DNA of 64,000 nt from Serpula lacrymans var. lacrymans S7.9 (taxonomy: Eukaryota > Basidiomycota > Agaricomycetes > Boletales > Serpulaceae): positions 676,720-740,719 of the forward strand of contig NW_006763293.1 in NCBI RefSeq assembly GCF_000218685.1, in the 5' to 3' direction. This document shows positions 46,418 through 58,135 of this stretch, piece by piece. The translations under genes were made by a program, and so were the position numbers. The notes under the pieces are model-generated. The model was not told where the DNA came from. It saw only the letters and a list, made by a program, of their open reading frames with translations, and ran no database searches. The first letter of the stretch is position 1. Each line of letters starts with the position of its first letter.

Positions 46418-47050
46418 TCATGATATTCCTCGAGGAATGCCTGGCAGTCGGGGAGCTAGGTCTTTTGCTTGAGCAGCCTGTCTGCGTTTCCTATGCTCAG
46501 ACACGCGTAGTGCATATATATCGCGGTGGAGGATGTATCGTTCGTGCGTTGGCTTGGGAGATGCTGAACTGCCAGGTGTCCACGAACCAGGTGGTTGCTT
46601 GTCTGGTTCAGAGTCCTTACTCTCAGTTTCTTCAGAATTCTTATTTGTTTCGTCTTTCTTTTCGTCTTTCTTGTCCTTATCCTTATCCTTCTCAACCTTT
46701 TCCTTTTCCTTTGCAGCCTTCTCCTTCTCCTTTTCCTTCTTCCTCTTCTGTCTCTCCTCCCATTCTTCCTTGACTTTTGCTATCTCCTCCGGACTTAATC
46801 CTGTCTTCTTAGTCTCATTCTCGTCAACGACACGGTCGGCAAATCCACGGTCTACAAGATGATTCGTGCAAGTGTACAGAAAGTCTGTGGTGTCGACGGT
46901 GGCAAGAACGGTCGTAGTTGGCTTGTAGCATATGTAGCAGGCTTTACCAGTTGCTGTAGTCTGAGAATGGGTTCCAGTACGCAATACACGGTTAAAATGA
47001 GGAAATCAGAAAAGACACACTCGTTTGTAGTAGAGATTTGGAAAAGACAT
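46418..47050 (-). CDS. VFA1: Vps4-associated protein 1 family (190 aa)
   Basis: Exons, minus strand: 47050-47021 and 46960-46418. The short first exon gives [10 protein letters not shown]. The next block [20 protein letters not shown], then [15 protein letters not shown], has the Cys-x2-Cys ... Cys-x3-His spacing of the Vfa1 N-terminal domain. A long Lys/Glu helix follows ([20 protein letters not shown]), then a Ser/Pro linker and a conserved tail [20 protein letters not shown] with APRLPG. In yeast Vfa1 binds the ESCRT ATPase Vps4 and modulates it at endosomes. The acceptor at 46961 keeps the frame and phase (573 nt). High confidence in family, moderate in function here. Confidence 0.85.
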
Positions 47051-49248
<2,198 letters not shown>

Positions 49249-49457
49249 CTAGAGGGAAGACTTTGAACAATGATGATGTGTAAATATGTATCCATAATGG
49301 CACTGCAGATTCAAAGTTGTAATAAAAGCAATGGAACAGGTTGATACAGCAAGAAAATACTAAGATTTATACGTTGAAAGAAATAAACCAGATTTCCAAG
49401 ATGATTTGATAAAATGGCAAGGATCTGTTTTGACCTCTATGTGATAAGAGCAAGAAA

Positions 49458-51143
49458 CTACACCCCTCGCTGCGCTAGGACTCTCCCCTGCTTCGAACCT
49501 GTGATAGCACGCCACAACACAACGAGGGCGGCGTTGACTTCTTGTCTCCGTGAATGAGTTCTTCTCCAGAAAGTCCGTACAATCGCAAGCATGGCGAGGA
49601 TAAACGAAATGTCCAAACATAACCGTCGAACAATGATAAGTACTGGTGATCGATTCTCGTTGTGTGCGAAGAAGGCAGCAAGTTGTCTGAAGGTTACAGC
49701 AACACGGGAGAGAGGGTGAAGGATCAGAGACCACAACCCCATATCGTCTATGTCCCATTCAAGCTCAAGATCATCATTACCGATGTTATGGGGGCTACCC
49801 CTGCGCCAAGGAGAAACAGAACCTTTTGTAGATAGAGATAGGTTGGACCTTCGGGGTTGTGTGGGCGCTGCTTCGAGAACATCCAGACGTTCGGCTATGG
49901 ATGCTAAATGTATCTGTACGTTCTCTATAGCGTGTTCCAAAGTTGGACGGGAGGCAGGTCTAGTAGGGATTCCGTATTGTCGAGGCGGTGGTGGAATACT
50001 GGCTGTTGGGGGCCGGACATTGACGTGAGTGTGATGAATATTTGGTGTTGCCGTCCCACGGAAAGGTGATGGATATCTGCCTGCATAAGGGTCAGATGGA
50101 GGGTTTAAAGTAGGGGGTATTGAATTCGACAAAGGCTCTGCGAAAGCAGACTGGGTTTCAAAGCTGGGCAGAGGTTGCATGGCAGGGATGCTTCCATGCA
50201 TGGGTGGGGGTGACATCAGCAGGGACCTCGCAACGGGAGTGCGGTAGCGGTGGGATGACACGGAGGACTGTGGTCGGATCGGCTGACTTTGATCGTGAGC
50301 TGCAGGAATCTCTGGCGCTTCACCTTCCGACTCGTTGCTAGACGAGTCTCCACTGCTTTCGTCGCTTGCAGTTGCATCTTGTATGTGTTGAGACGAAGGT
50401 GACAGCGGCTCCTGAGGATATTGGCCTGGGACAGAATTTCGCGACGCAGTAGATCCAGAAGAATTAGATCCTCTAGACTTGGACAGCGTATCTATATTTA
50501 TTGAGTAAGTATTTATACTATATATGCATTCTTGAGGCTTACGACTGAGAACAAGGTTAGAGGGGTCGCCTCCAAATGACTCCAACTCTTGTACAAGGTC
50601 TCTAGCAACAGTTTTGTCGGAATATTTTCGCAAAACCTTTAAAGGATCTTAGAGTTGACGAGAATAGCGAACTAAAGAGCATATTCGCACCTTGAGGAGA
50701 GCATCGACATAGAGCCACTTTGCTTCGAAAGGATCTAAGTCCTTGTGCTTCGCCCACGCATCCCTGATAGCCGTGAAGCGCGGTTAACACGTGATTATGC
50801 ATGAGAAGAATCAACGAGAGACCTACCATTTTGCTCGTCCAAGCATGTCCCAAATGCCAGGTCTAGGAGATTCAACATTTCCAACAGTGGCTGGATGATA
50901 AGGGAAAAGGTCAACACACTGAATGTGAATTTGTGAATGAGATAGAAAAACACCTTGTTTGTAGAGACTTAAAGAACCGTTCGTATGTGATGAGCGTTTC
51001 AGCGACGTTGGTCAAATGACAGCATACCTATACATTGTAAGCTTTTCTTCGTACCCTGTTTGTATTGCACCTGTCTTTGGTAGGCCTTGCACGATTTCTA
51101 CAGCACGGTCGAACTGAGCGTCAATAAGTCCTTGGGAATCCAT
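49458..51143 (-). CDS. ATG37: Acyl-CoA-binding protein with C-terminal membrane anchor, ACBD5/Atg37 type (464 aa)
   Basis: Exons, minus strand: 51143-51028, 50967-50954, 50890-50827, 50763-50691, 50636-50543, 50491-49458. The ACBP domain fills the first 115 residues: AQFDRAVEIVQGLPKTG, YSLYKQATVGNV, PRPGIWDMLGRAKWDAW, AKHKDLDPFEAKWLYVDALL. A long Ser/Pro-rich linker follows, then a helix HAIENVQIHLASIAERLDVL and, near the end, a hydrophobic segment LDISFILAMLAIVRTFW with a basic tail. That is the build of tail-anchored ACBD5/Atg37, which sits on peroxisomes, binds long-chain acyl-CoA and takes part in pexophagy. The 14-nt second exon encodes S-L-Y-K-Q. The choice of donor at the end of exon 5 (50543) is the least certain join. 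Confidence 0.85.
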
Positions 51144-51771
51144 TGCTGGCACTCTTGTGAGGTTGCAAATGACGAGAAAATCAGAGTCTTTATTATACTT
51201 GTACAATCACAGAAAAAGCAAAGAGGCAAGGACAACGATAAGAAAAATGTATCTGAGAACAACAGTCCTGCGGATGGAATGGAGGTGAGCCGAGGTAGGC
51301 GGACGGAACGATGCACTGAGAAAAACGTGACCGTCGAAAATGTCACGATCGTATATACGCGCACATTTTTACATTGCAGTGCCGCACAAGACCAAAATTA
51401 TCATTGGACACAGTATTTATCCGAGTCTGCACTGGATCAATACAGCATTTCCATCGAAAATAGAGCATTCTGATATGCAGAGCTACACAAAGGACTAGAA
51501 CTATGAATATGACGCTTCTCGGACTGCACCTGTGGGTAGGCTGGTAGGGCAGGTCTATGAAGGCACGACGAAGGAAACTCGGCAATCGGAAAAAATGAAG
51601 TCCTTGGATAATAATTCTTGTGCTGGTGTTCCATTTATTTTCAAGTCTAAATATCTCCACATTCTTCTGCATGTCACTTTACTGCATGTCACTTTACACC
51701 TTTTGCCTACATTCATTGTTGAATTAGTCCCGGGACCACCGAAAAGTAGTTCCACCTCTAACCTCCACGAA
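51144..51771. other. Spacer between the two ACBD5-like copies
   Basis: 628 bp holding the promoter of the full-length copy and the 3' UTR of the truncated one. Open frames in it are short and start at non-ATG codons. No gene seen. Confidence 0.5.
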
Positions 51772-52947
51772 CTACACTCTGTGGTGTGTCAGGACTCGCC
51801 CCTTCGTGGACGAACCTGCGATAGCATGCCACAACAAAGTGAGAGCGGCGCAAATTTCTGTTCTCCGTCCATGAATCCTTCCCAAAAACATCCTCGCCGC
51901 TGCGAGCATGGCCAGCATAAATGAAATGTCTAGGCACAACCGCCGTACGACAATCAGCGTCGAGGAGCCATTCTTGCCGCGCACCAAGAAGGTGAGTTGT
52001 TTCAAAGATGTCACAGTTCGTGAGAGGGGGCTAAGAACTAGAGACCACATGCCCATGTCATCTAGATCCCGTTCAAGACCGTCAGCATCGTTGTCCGAAG
52101 AGCCATTTCTACCCAGCGGAGAAGGAGGTACTGTTGGTGTGGATGGACCTGGGGAAATCCACACTTGCGCGGGAGCAGCTTGGGCAACTTGGTCTAGTTG
52201 CCCAGATATGGTTGCAAGGTGAGCCTGTATATCCTCGACGGCGTGTTCCAGTGTGGGACGAGAGAGCTGTGGAGTATTTTGTGCTGTGAACATCACACTG
52301 GGGATAGGTGCGTATCCGCTCAAAGTACCACTACCAGGGGACGCCTCGAATCGTTGGGGCTGCCTAGGAACCACCGGGTACCTAGTATCAGAGAGATGCG
52401 AGTATCCTACAAAACCAGCTGGGAGCATCTCGTGCCGTTGTGAAGGTAGAGGTCTACCTGAGAAAGCCATGTCAGACGAACGTGGAAGTCCACCACCATA
52501 AGGGAGATATGGAGGGTATCCAAAATATGGAGTAAAGTCCAAAGGTAAAGAATTGGAGGTCGGATGTGGAAAAGGGGAAAAGGCGGATGAACTCTGCACT
52601 AGTGGCCCGGGGGGACTAGGCACAGAGGGCATATACATAAATGGGGTCACATTTGGCTGTGAAGGAGAAGACGACGTGGAAGACTGGGGCCGAGCCGAGT
52701 GATCCCAGGACGGAGATGATTCTCCAGCCTTATTCTCGGAGTCTCTGCTAGACGGCTGCTGGGAGCTCTCCTCCCCACCCGCGTGTGCATCTTTTTCTTG
52801 TGAAGATGGAGAATTTGAACCCTCGTAAGGTGATCCGTGAGAATGTGTTGAAGGGTAGAGAGTTGGTGCTGACAGTGAGTAAGTAGGCTCGGGGATAAGC
52901 CGCGGCGGAACTACATAACTTGCATAAGTGCTTAGACCATAAAAATA
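51772..52947 (-). pseudogene. Second ACBD5/Atg37-like copy lacking the ACBP domain
   Basis: A 391-codon open frame with no ATG in its first 100 codons. The C-terminal half mirrors the neighbouring full-length gene: RPTLEHAVEDIQAHLATISG, DLDDMGMWSLVLSPLSR, RRLCLDISFMLAMLAAARMF, then the tail ending GRVLTHHRV. The N-terminal half is Ser/Pro/Gln-rich and unlike copy 1. Just upstream (53018) a short segment MDDKGHIDAQ matches the first residues of copy 1 (MDSQGLIDAQ), but it runs into a stop after about 20 more codons. No ACBP core blocks were found between the two parts. I read it as a duplicate that lost its acyl-CoA-binding domain. It could still be expressed as a membrane-tail protein through an exon I could not define, so 'pseudogene' is tentative. 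Confidence 0.5.
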
Positions 52948-53698
52948 TCACTGAACCAACGTTGGAAGGCTACCGCAGGGTGGTTGGATTGGGCGTCAAT
53001 GTGTCCCTTGTCGTCCATCGTGAACATCCCTGTGTACCAGCTGAAAATAACAATAAAAGTAGCCTCTGGTAATGCTTATCTAGAAATGATAGCGAAAAGA
53101 AAGTAAGAGGGACGATAAAAAAGACCTGAGGAAAACTAGCAATTATCGCCAAGTTGATGGGGAGTTACTAGTCACTGTTGATAGACAAGGTGACCCTGCA
53201 CAGATATATCTTGCCAAAGTAAGCGCTCATGCCGTAATGAGTATGAAGGCTCTGCTACACCGAGCTCACGACCCCTTCCATAAGCTAAAACAGGACCAGC
53301 TCTTTGAGAATTGCCTGGCAGAGTTCAAGTGCCGCTATGAAAGCTGTACAACGACGTTTTTGGCCATTACGATCGAATGCGAGGTAACAGCCTTACAGTA
53401 GCGAAGGCCTTTGTACTGTATTAATACACTGCATTAGATCAGAAGATGGAAACTTAATAAAATTTTATGCATCCGGAATAATTATTCGAGATATTCAGAA
53501 GCATAAGGATGATGCTCGTCTACATCTACCTCGGGCATATTCTCTAACAAAGACACTGTACCACTTCCAAGTGTCTGTGGTCAAGGATCACAGAGAGTAC
53601 ACCTTGAAAGCTCCGGAAAGGGAATCTGGTAATTGACAAACTGATTGAACGGACAAGAAGTCAAAGAGTTGAATAACTCACCTTCCGATTATCTGCTG
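52948..53698. other. Interval with degenerate start of the ACBD5-like copy and unassigned coding-like frames
   Basis: 751 bp. Holds the remnant N-terminus of the truncated copy (53027-52960, minus). On the plus strand a frame stays open for about 100 codons (53092-53400: GELLVTVDRQGDPAQIYLAK, then KALLHRAHDPFHKLKQDQLF). A second follows (about 53443-53636: NLIKFYASGIIIRDIQKHKD ... YTLKAPERESGN). A GT...AG pair lies between them, but phases do not match. On the minus strand a short acidic frame (PEVDVDEHHPYASEYLE) ends near 53485. I cannot assign any of these. Confidence 0.3.
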
Positions 53699-54105
53699 TT
53701 ATGATGCACCAGAATTCCACTTGTACTTCAACGAACCTGTTATTCTCTCCTCGTGCTCACTTATACGTTTGCCTGCATTGGTTATTTGGGTCAATGCAAG
53801 GAAAAGAACACGATAGAAGTCTCGCGCGTATGCCCGTCTGATCTATGCTCACCTTTCCAGTATAGTTTTCCCCAAGCCTTTCCATGGTTACCCTCAAGTT
53901 TTAGTCTTGTTTTTGTTACCGTCCAGTAACATTGCTGCATTCCCTTCTCTGTCCAACGAATTTGGTGTACCCGCTGTCCAACGCCGTCTTGAGGGTAGCG
54001 AGAGAGCACCTGATATAAATTTGCAGGAGTGGTCCTTAGAGATGGAGGTAATTTGTTGGGAAGTAAGCCTTGAATGGCACGAGCTGCACGAGCTGCGGTA
54101 TTCAT
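53699..54105 (-). CDS. Small mitoribosomal protein, mS34-like (108 aa)
   Basis: Exons, minus strand: 54105-53853 and 53772-53699. Begins MNTAARAARAIQGLLPNKLP, basic and without acids, fitting an import signal. The core has YPQDGVGQRVHQIRW, YWTVTKTRLKLEGNHGKAWG, KLYWKGKRISEHEERITGSL and KYKWNSG. I recognise this pattern (G-x-G-x-x-V-x-Q-x-x-W ... HGKAWG ... ERIxGSLKYxW) as the mS34 group of the mitochondrial small subunit. Phases close (327 nt). The assignment rests on memory of the family, so a profile search with PF16053 is the right check. Divergent from the GatF-like gene, 112 bp apart. Confidence 0.65.
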
Positions 54106-54217
54106 GATATGGTTTAGAAGACAGAGAGCTCAAACCAAAGCTTGCAAATGGTAATTTCCAAAATGTTCCGTACTCAAGTTGCCCAAGGCGGGTCTTTCGA
54201 AATTCCCACGCTCACCT
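54106..54217. promoter_or_regulatory. Compact divergent promoter of two mitochondrial genes, with upstream ORF
   Basis: Only 112 bp between the start codons. On the plus side an ATG at 54149 opens a 29-codon frame (MVISKMFRTQVAQGGSFEIP...) that overlaps the main ATG at 54218 in another frame. If transcribed it would act as an inhibitory upstream ORF; alternatively transcription starts to its right. Confidence 0.45.
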
Positions 54218-54715
54218 ATGTCCCAACGATATCTTAAGCCTATTGCCCAAGCAGCCGTATTTTTGCGTACATCGAAGAGAGGATTTAAAAACTCTGTCCG
54301 TGTCGCAAATACGGAATTCGATGATTGTGGTATACCACGCAAACCGACATGGTCTGTCAAAGAGCTCCTATCTTCGTACCCAACGCCCTCTATCACACCC
54401 GCCACTTTCAAGCGCCTGCACGAACTATCGGCCCTCCTACCTCCAGAAGAAGGAACGGAAAAGCATGACGTGCTGAAGAAAGAACTCGAGGAACTAATTA
54501 GGATGGTTGAAGCTGTTAAATTAATAGAAGTGGAAGATACAGGGGAACAAGGAGGTGCTATTCCAGATGGGCGGGTGTGGGCTGAAGGAACAGGCATACC
54601 GCTCACTCAGTCACCTCCAGGAAAGCAACCTGTGGAAGGTCGCGAGCTGCTGTCTTATGCAGCCCGGGTCTCAGATGACGGTTTATACGTCGTCGATACT
54701 GATCGGTCCAGATAA
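54218..54715 (+). CDS. Mitochondrial Glu-tRNA(Gln) amidotransferase small subunit, GatF/GatC-like (165 aa)
   Basis: Single exon. The first 30 residues (MSQRYLKPIAQAAVFLRTSK) look like a mitochondrial presequence. The domain KPTWSVKELLSSYPTPSITP, then TFKRLHELSALLPPEEG and KKELEELIRMVEAVKLIEVE, has the Trp-Ser-Val start and helical pair of GatF/Gtf1-type subunits. The C-terminal YAARVSDDGLYVVDTDR suits the belt-like tail. These subunits hold GatA and GatB together so that mischarged Glu-tRNA(Gln) becomes Gln-tRNA(Gln) in mitochondria. The first ATG in the frame with this domain is used; a longer frame upstream has no ATG. GatC is the alternative assignment. Confidence 0.6.
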   Translation: MSQRYLKPIAQAAVFLRTSKRGFKNSVRVANTEFDDCGIPRKPTWSVKELLSSYPTPSITPATFKRLHELSALLPPEEGTEKHDVLKKELEELIRMVEAVKLIEVEDTGEQGGAIPDGRVWAEGTGIPLTQSPPGKQPVEGRELLSYAARVSDDGLYVVDTDRSR

Positions 54716-54968
54716 TTGTGTTATCAACTTACCAGGAATAAGGTATGGGATTCACTATGCAGAATCGGAAAACTTATTAACAAGCAACTCAGTCTGTATC
54801 TGAAATGGCCGGTGTGGGCTCAACTGTACAAGGGTACATTCTGTGTTTGGGCTGCCGTCGTAGGTCGCCAGTACTAATGAACATGCAATAAAGTAGTATA
54901 ATACATTAATACAGATCGCAAAAATTCTACATGCCATTCGTCGTCTTTTGAAAGTATCAATTGACGTG

Positions 54969-55693
54969 TCATAGCGATCCGTGACCTCCGGTAGATCCAA
55001 AACCACCTGCTCCGCGAAGAGTTTCATCAAGGTCCTGGGTAGAGCTCAGCTCAGCACGAAAGAAAATGGATTCGCGTCTTACCTCCACCTCGAGTACTTC
55101 GGGAGTGTATATTCTTTCCATGATAAGTTGTGCTATCCGATCACCTTCTTCCACTAAGGCCAGCGGTTTGGGATGAGAATCACTACGCGTTGAGAAACTT
55201 AAACACGTACCCTGAAAGTCTTTGTCAGACAGATTGAATAACAGAACAAACACCACGCCGCGGTAATCCGCGTCAATAACACCTGCACCCGTGTCTATCA
55301 TAAATTTGGAAGCTAATACAGGTTGAACAAGCTGAAGAACACGCGTAAAATAGACAAGACGAACCTAATCCACTACGAGGCGCGACACGACCATATGTCC
55401 CAGCAGGCACCGCGATTGACAACTGAGTGTCAACTAGAGCCTTCCCATGTGCTGGTATCACTTTTTTCTCTGCACTAGCAATAAACTGCGCGTTAATATT
55501 GTCAATTAGTTGTGAAAAGACGTGACATTCACCTGTACAAGTCATAACCAGCTGAAAGTGCTGAGCCTCTCGTAGGAAGCCGGGCTTTGTCAGATAGCCT
55601 TTTTATCAAAAGCTGAGAAACTGGGGCAAGAGCGTCCTGTGTTTCTGATGCATTGGACATTTTTCGTTTCTTGAGCTGGGGAGAGTTGGCCAT
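54969..55693 (-). CDS. DUT1: Deoxyuridine triphosphatase (dUTPase), 169 aa
   Basis: Exons, minus strand: 55693-55533, 55474-55365, 55312-55211, 55153-55083, 55034-54969. All five trimeric dUTPase motifs are present: [43 protein letters not shown] and, in the last exon, [13 protein letters not shown], the flexible arm that closes on the nucleotide. The enzyme splits dUTP to dUMP and pyrophosphate, keeping uracil out of DNA and feeding thymidylate synthesis. The chosen start gives [14 protein letters not shown], with a KKRK stretch that may act as a nuclear signal; a second ATG 33 nt on is possible. Phases close (510 nt). Divergent from the next gene, 160 bp. Confidence 0.95.
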
Positions 55694-55853
55694 AAAGAAG
55701 AGCTTGCGGATGGAAAGAATGAAAGTACTTTTCGCTCGCGTCGCGTCGCACTGAGATCGAAACCGTGAAAACTCCGACATTTGGTTCCATGTATACATGA
55801 CTCCACTTCCTTCTTAGTTACACTATCCACTAGACGCATATATCCACCGCAGT

Positions 55854-58009
55854 ATGTCCCAACTCGATCTATCACAGCAAGAGCTTCCCTTGACAGCCTA
55901 TTGGTCTCGAGCGAGGAAAGAAAATAATCCAACAACATATTCGTCAAGGAAGCGGAAACGGACAATCCACGACTCAGAGGTAGATGTGGATATAAGTCGT
56001 GAGTCGAAGAAACCAAAGAAGAGTGTGTTGAAGGATGCCCAGAGTTATGTGCAGAATACCTTGAAGACACTGATAGGTGTCGGACGTGCGTTGTCAAGGG
56101 GGTCTAGGAGTGCTTCACGAGAGAGCGAGGGAGATGCTTCACGCGAGTCTGAAGGAGTGCCTTCCTCTGCTAGGAAGGTGGGGATTAAAAGTATACCAGC
56201 CTCAGGATCCACGTACCAAGAGCGAGCTGGCAAGCATGAAATAAATGACTTGACAGCGAAGACACCAACCAAACGGTCTGAAAAAGCGGGTAGTTCAAAG
56301 AAAAAACTGGGTCGCATGACTGCCGTTCAGTCTCTGGTAACTCCACCTCCGAGCGATCTAATCAAGAAGCGTGCATCGACGAAAGCGATATTAGCGAGCA
56401 GTAGTACCTCCTTTCAGGATCAGTCACGCTTTCTCCCAGCAACTACCGCACCGACGCATCAGACTTCGTTGCCAACTCCTGTAACGAATTTACGCAGACA
56501 AACACTACCATCTAAGCCTTCGCTCTTGGTATCGAATTCGTCGCCTAGTTTAACACATGCACCTGGTATATCGCGGCATACACGCAATATCAATGCATCA
56601 TCTAGTCCACCTATCGACAAACTTTCTGCTTTAAAGCTCACCCATGCTCGGGGAACTTCGAGTGGTAGGGGTATAACACCTGACAATGTTCCTGTTCCTG
56701 TATCGGCTGGGGTTAGCTCAGAGAGTCTGTCTCTTTCGTCGAAGGACGATGATGATCCTTTTGCCGCCCCCGTTCAAGGCACTATGGCACTACCCTCGCC
56801 CCAGGGAGATGACCTAACTTCTTTACGCAGGTCTCTTTCTTCAGCGCCTCCTTCTCCCAAAGTGGCGTCGCACCAGCTGACCAGCCCAGTTCGTCCATCA
56901 TCTCCAGCCCTGCAAACTCGTTCCCCTTACATTCATATCAATTCTTCACAATTTTCATTGGTTCCGTCGTCTCAAAGTCAATATCTACTTTCTATAGATG
57001 CCACCCCGAAGCGTAAGCGGATCAAGAAGCTCACCGCACAAACCTCTATTGTTTGCAACTCTTCATCGAGGAAGAAGCCTAGTGAAACTGTTCCTACCTC
57101 TCAGAGTCCGGAGGAAAGAGAACTTACACCGTCGATGTCGCTACCTTCGACGCCTGCCAAGCTTTCGAAATCAAATCAAGCAAATATTGATAAGTAAGAT
57201 TATACCATTTGCTTTGCATTTACTATGTCTTACTATCATTTATACTTTGTTTTTAAAGTACCACCGTTATATTACTGGAGGTTCTGCGTACGCCTCCCTC
57301 TGTAAGGGATACGCCTCGCCGCAATCACAGTCTACGCAAACAGCTACGTGCATCTGCTGCAGCATCGCCAGCTAGCAGGCGTGCATCCCAGCCTTCATTT
57401 CATGCTAGCCCTAATGGGGAGGTCAGACGCAGGCTGTTTAGGTCGCCAACACGTTCGCCTCGTTCACAAAGATCTACCCAGGATCGGGGTGATCTAAGGA
57501 CAGGCTCTACGGGACAAATCGAACATTCAGCGGGTCTGAACAATATTCCTTTCCATGAGGACGATTCGGCGACTGAGCCAGAATCAGATGGTGAAAAAAG
57601 TTTGGTTGCTGGACGTAAGACTTCACTAGGAGAAGTCGACGACTCCTCAACAGAACCGGAATCTGATGTCGAGAATCCGCAATCCATTGCGGGGCTCGGT
57701 CACAGACGATCTCGTTTGAAGAGTCTCGCTCGGAGCCAACGACGAGATAGGACTACCAGGAACGTGGAAATGGACGAACGCGGCGATGGAGACATCGAGG
57801 ATCCACCCTATACTTATGTGGGGAGCACCTGCGATTTGATGCGAGGTGGTGCTGCTCCAAGCATGTCGGGGAGTTTCGTATACGACGAAAGAAGACGTCC
57901 TTATACAGAGACTCCAGAGTCGGCTCCCATGGTGGTTAGAGAATTTCTTGATATGTTTCAAGGTGATGGCAGTTATCCGGACGATTTCCCAGAGTCATTG
58001 AGGTGTTGA
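55854..58009 (+). CDS. Disordered, basic nuclear protein of unknown function (696 aa)
   Basis: Exons: 55854-57193 and 57259-58009. Not recognised. Almost wholly low-complexity: Ser, Pro, Thr, Arg and Lys dominate. Basic clusters (SSRKRKR, KKPKKS, TPKRKRIKK) look like nuclear signals. Many Ser-Pro and Thr-Pro pairs (VTPPPSDL, RTPPSVRDTP, SPTRSPRSQ) could be Cdk/MAPK sites. Two near-repeats, ATEPESDGE and STEPESDVE, occur in exon 2, each followed by a charged stretch. The C-terminal end (VVREFLDMFQGDGSYPDDFP) is the only part that looks folded. The splice keeps frame (2091 nt). Codons are regular and the frame is long, so it is a real gene. Convergent with the broken transporter, 126 bp apart. 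Confidence 0.75.
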
Positions 58010-58135
58010 TGAGTAAGATCGTGCATGCATATTATATTTCCCCTATCATAGTAGTTACGGTCTTGTTTAGTTCTGTATCATAAGTACGTTTCCCAAGCCA
58101 CATATGTAGCAATTTAAATGCATTACCTACTATAC

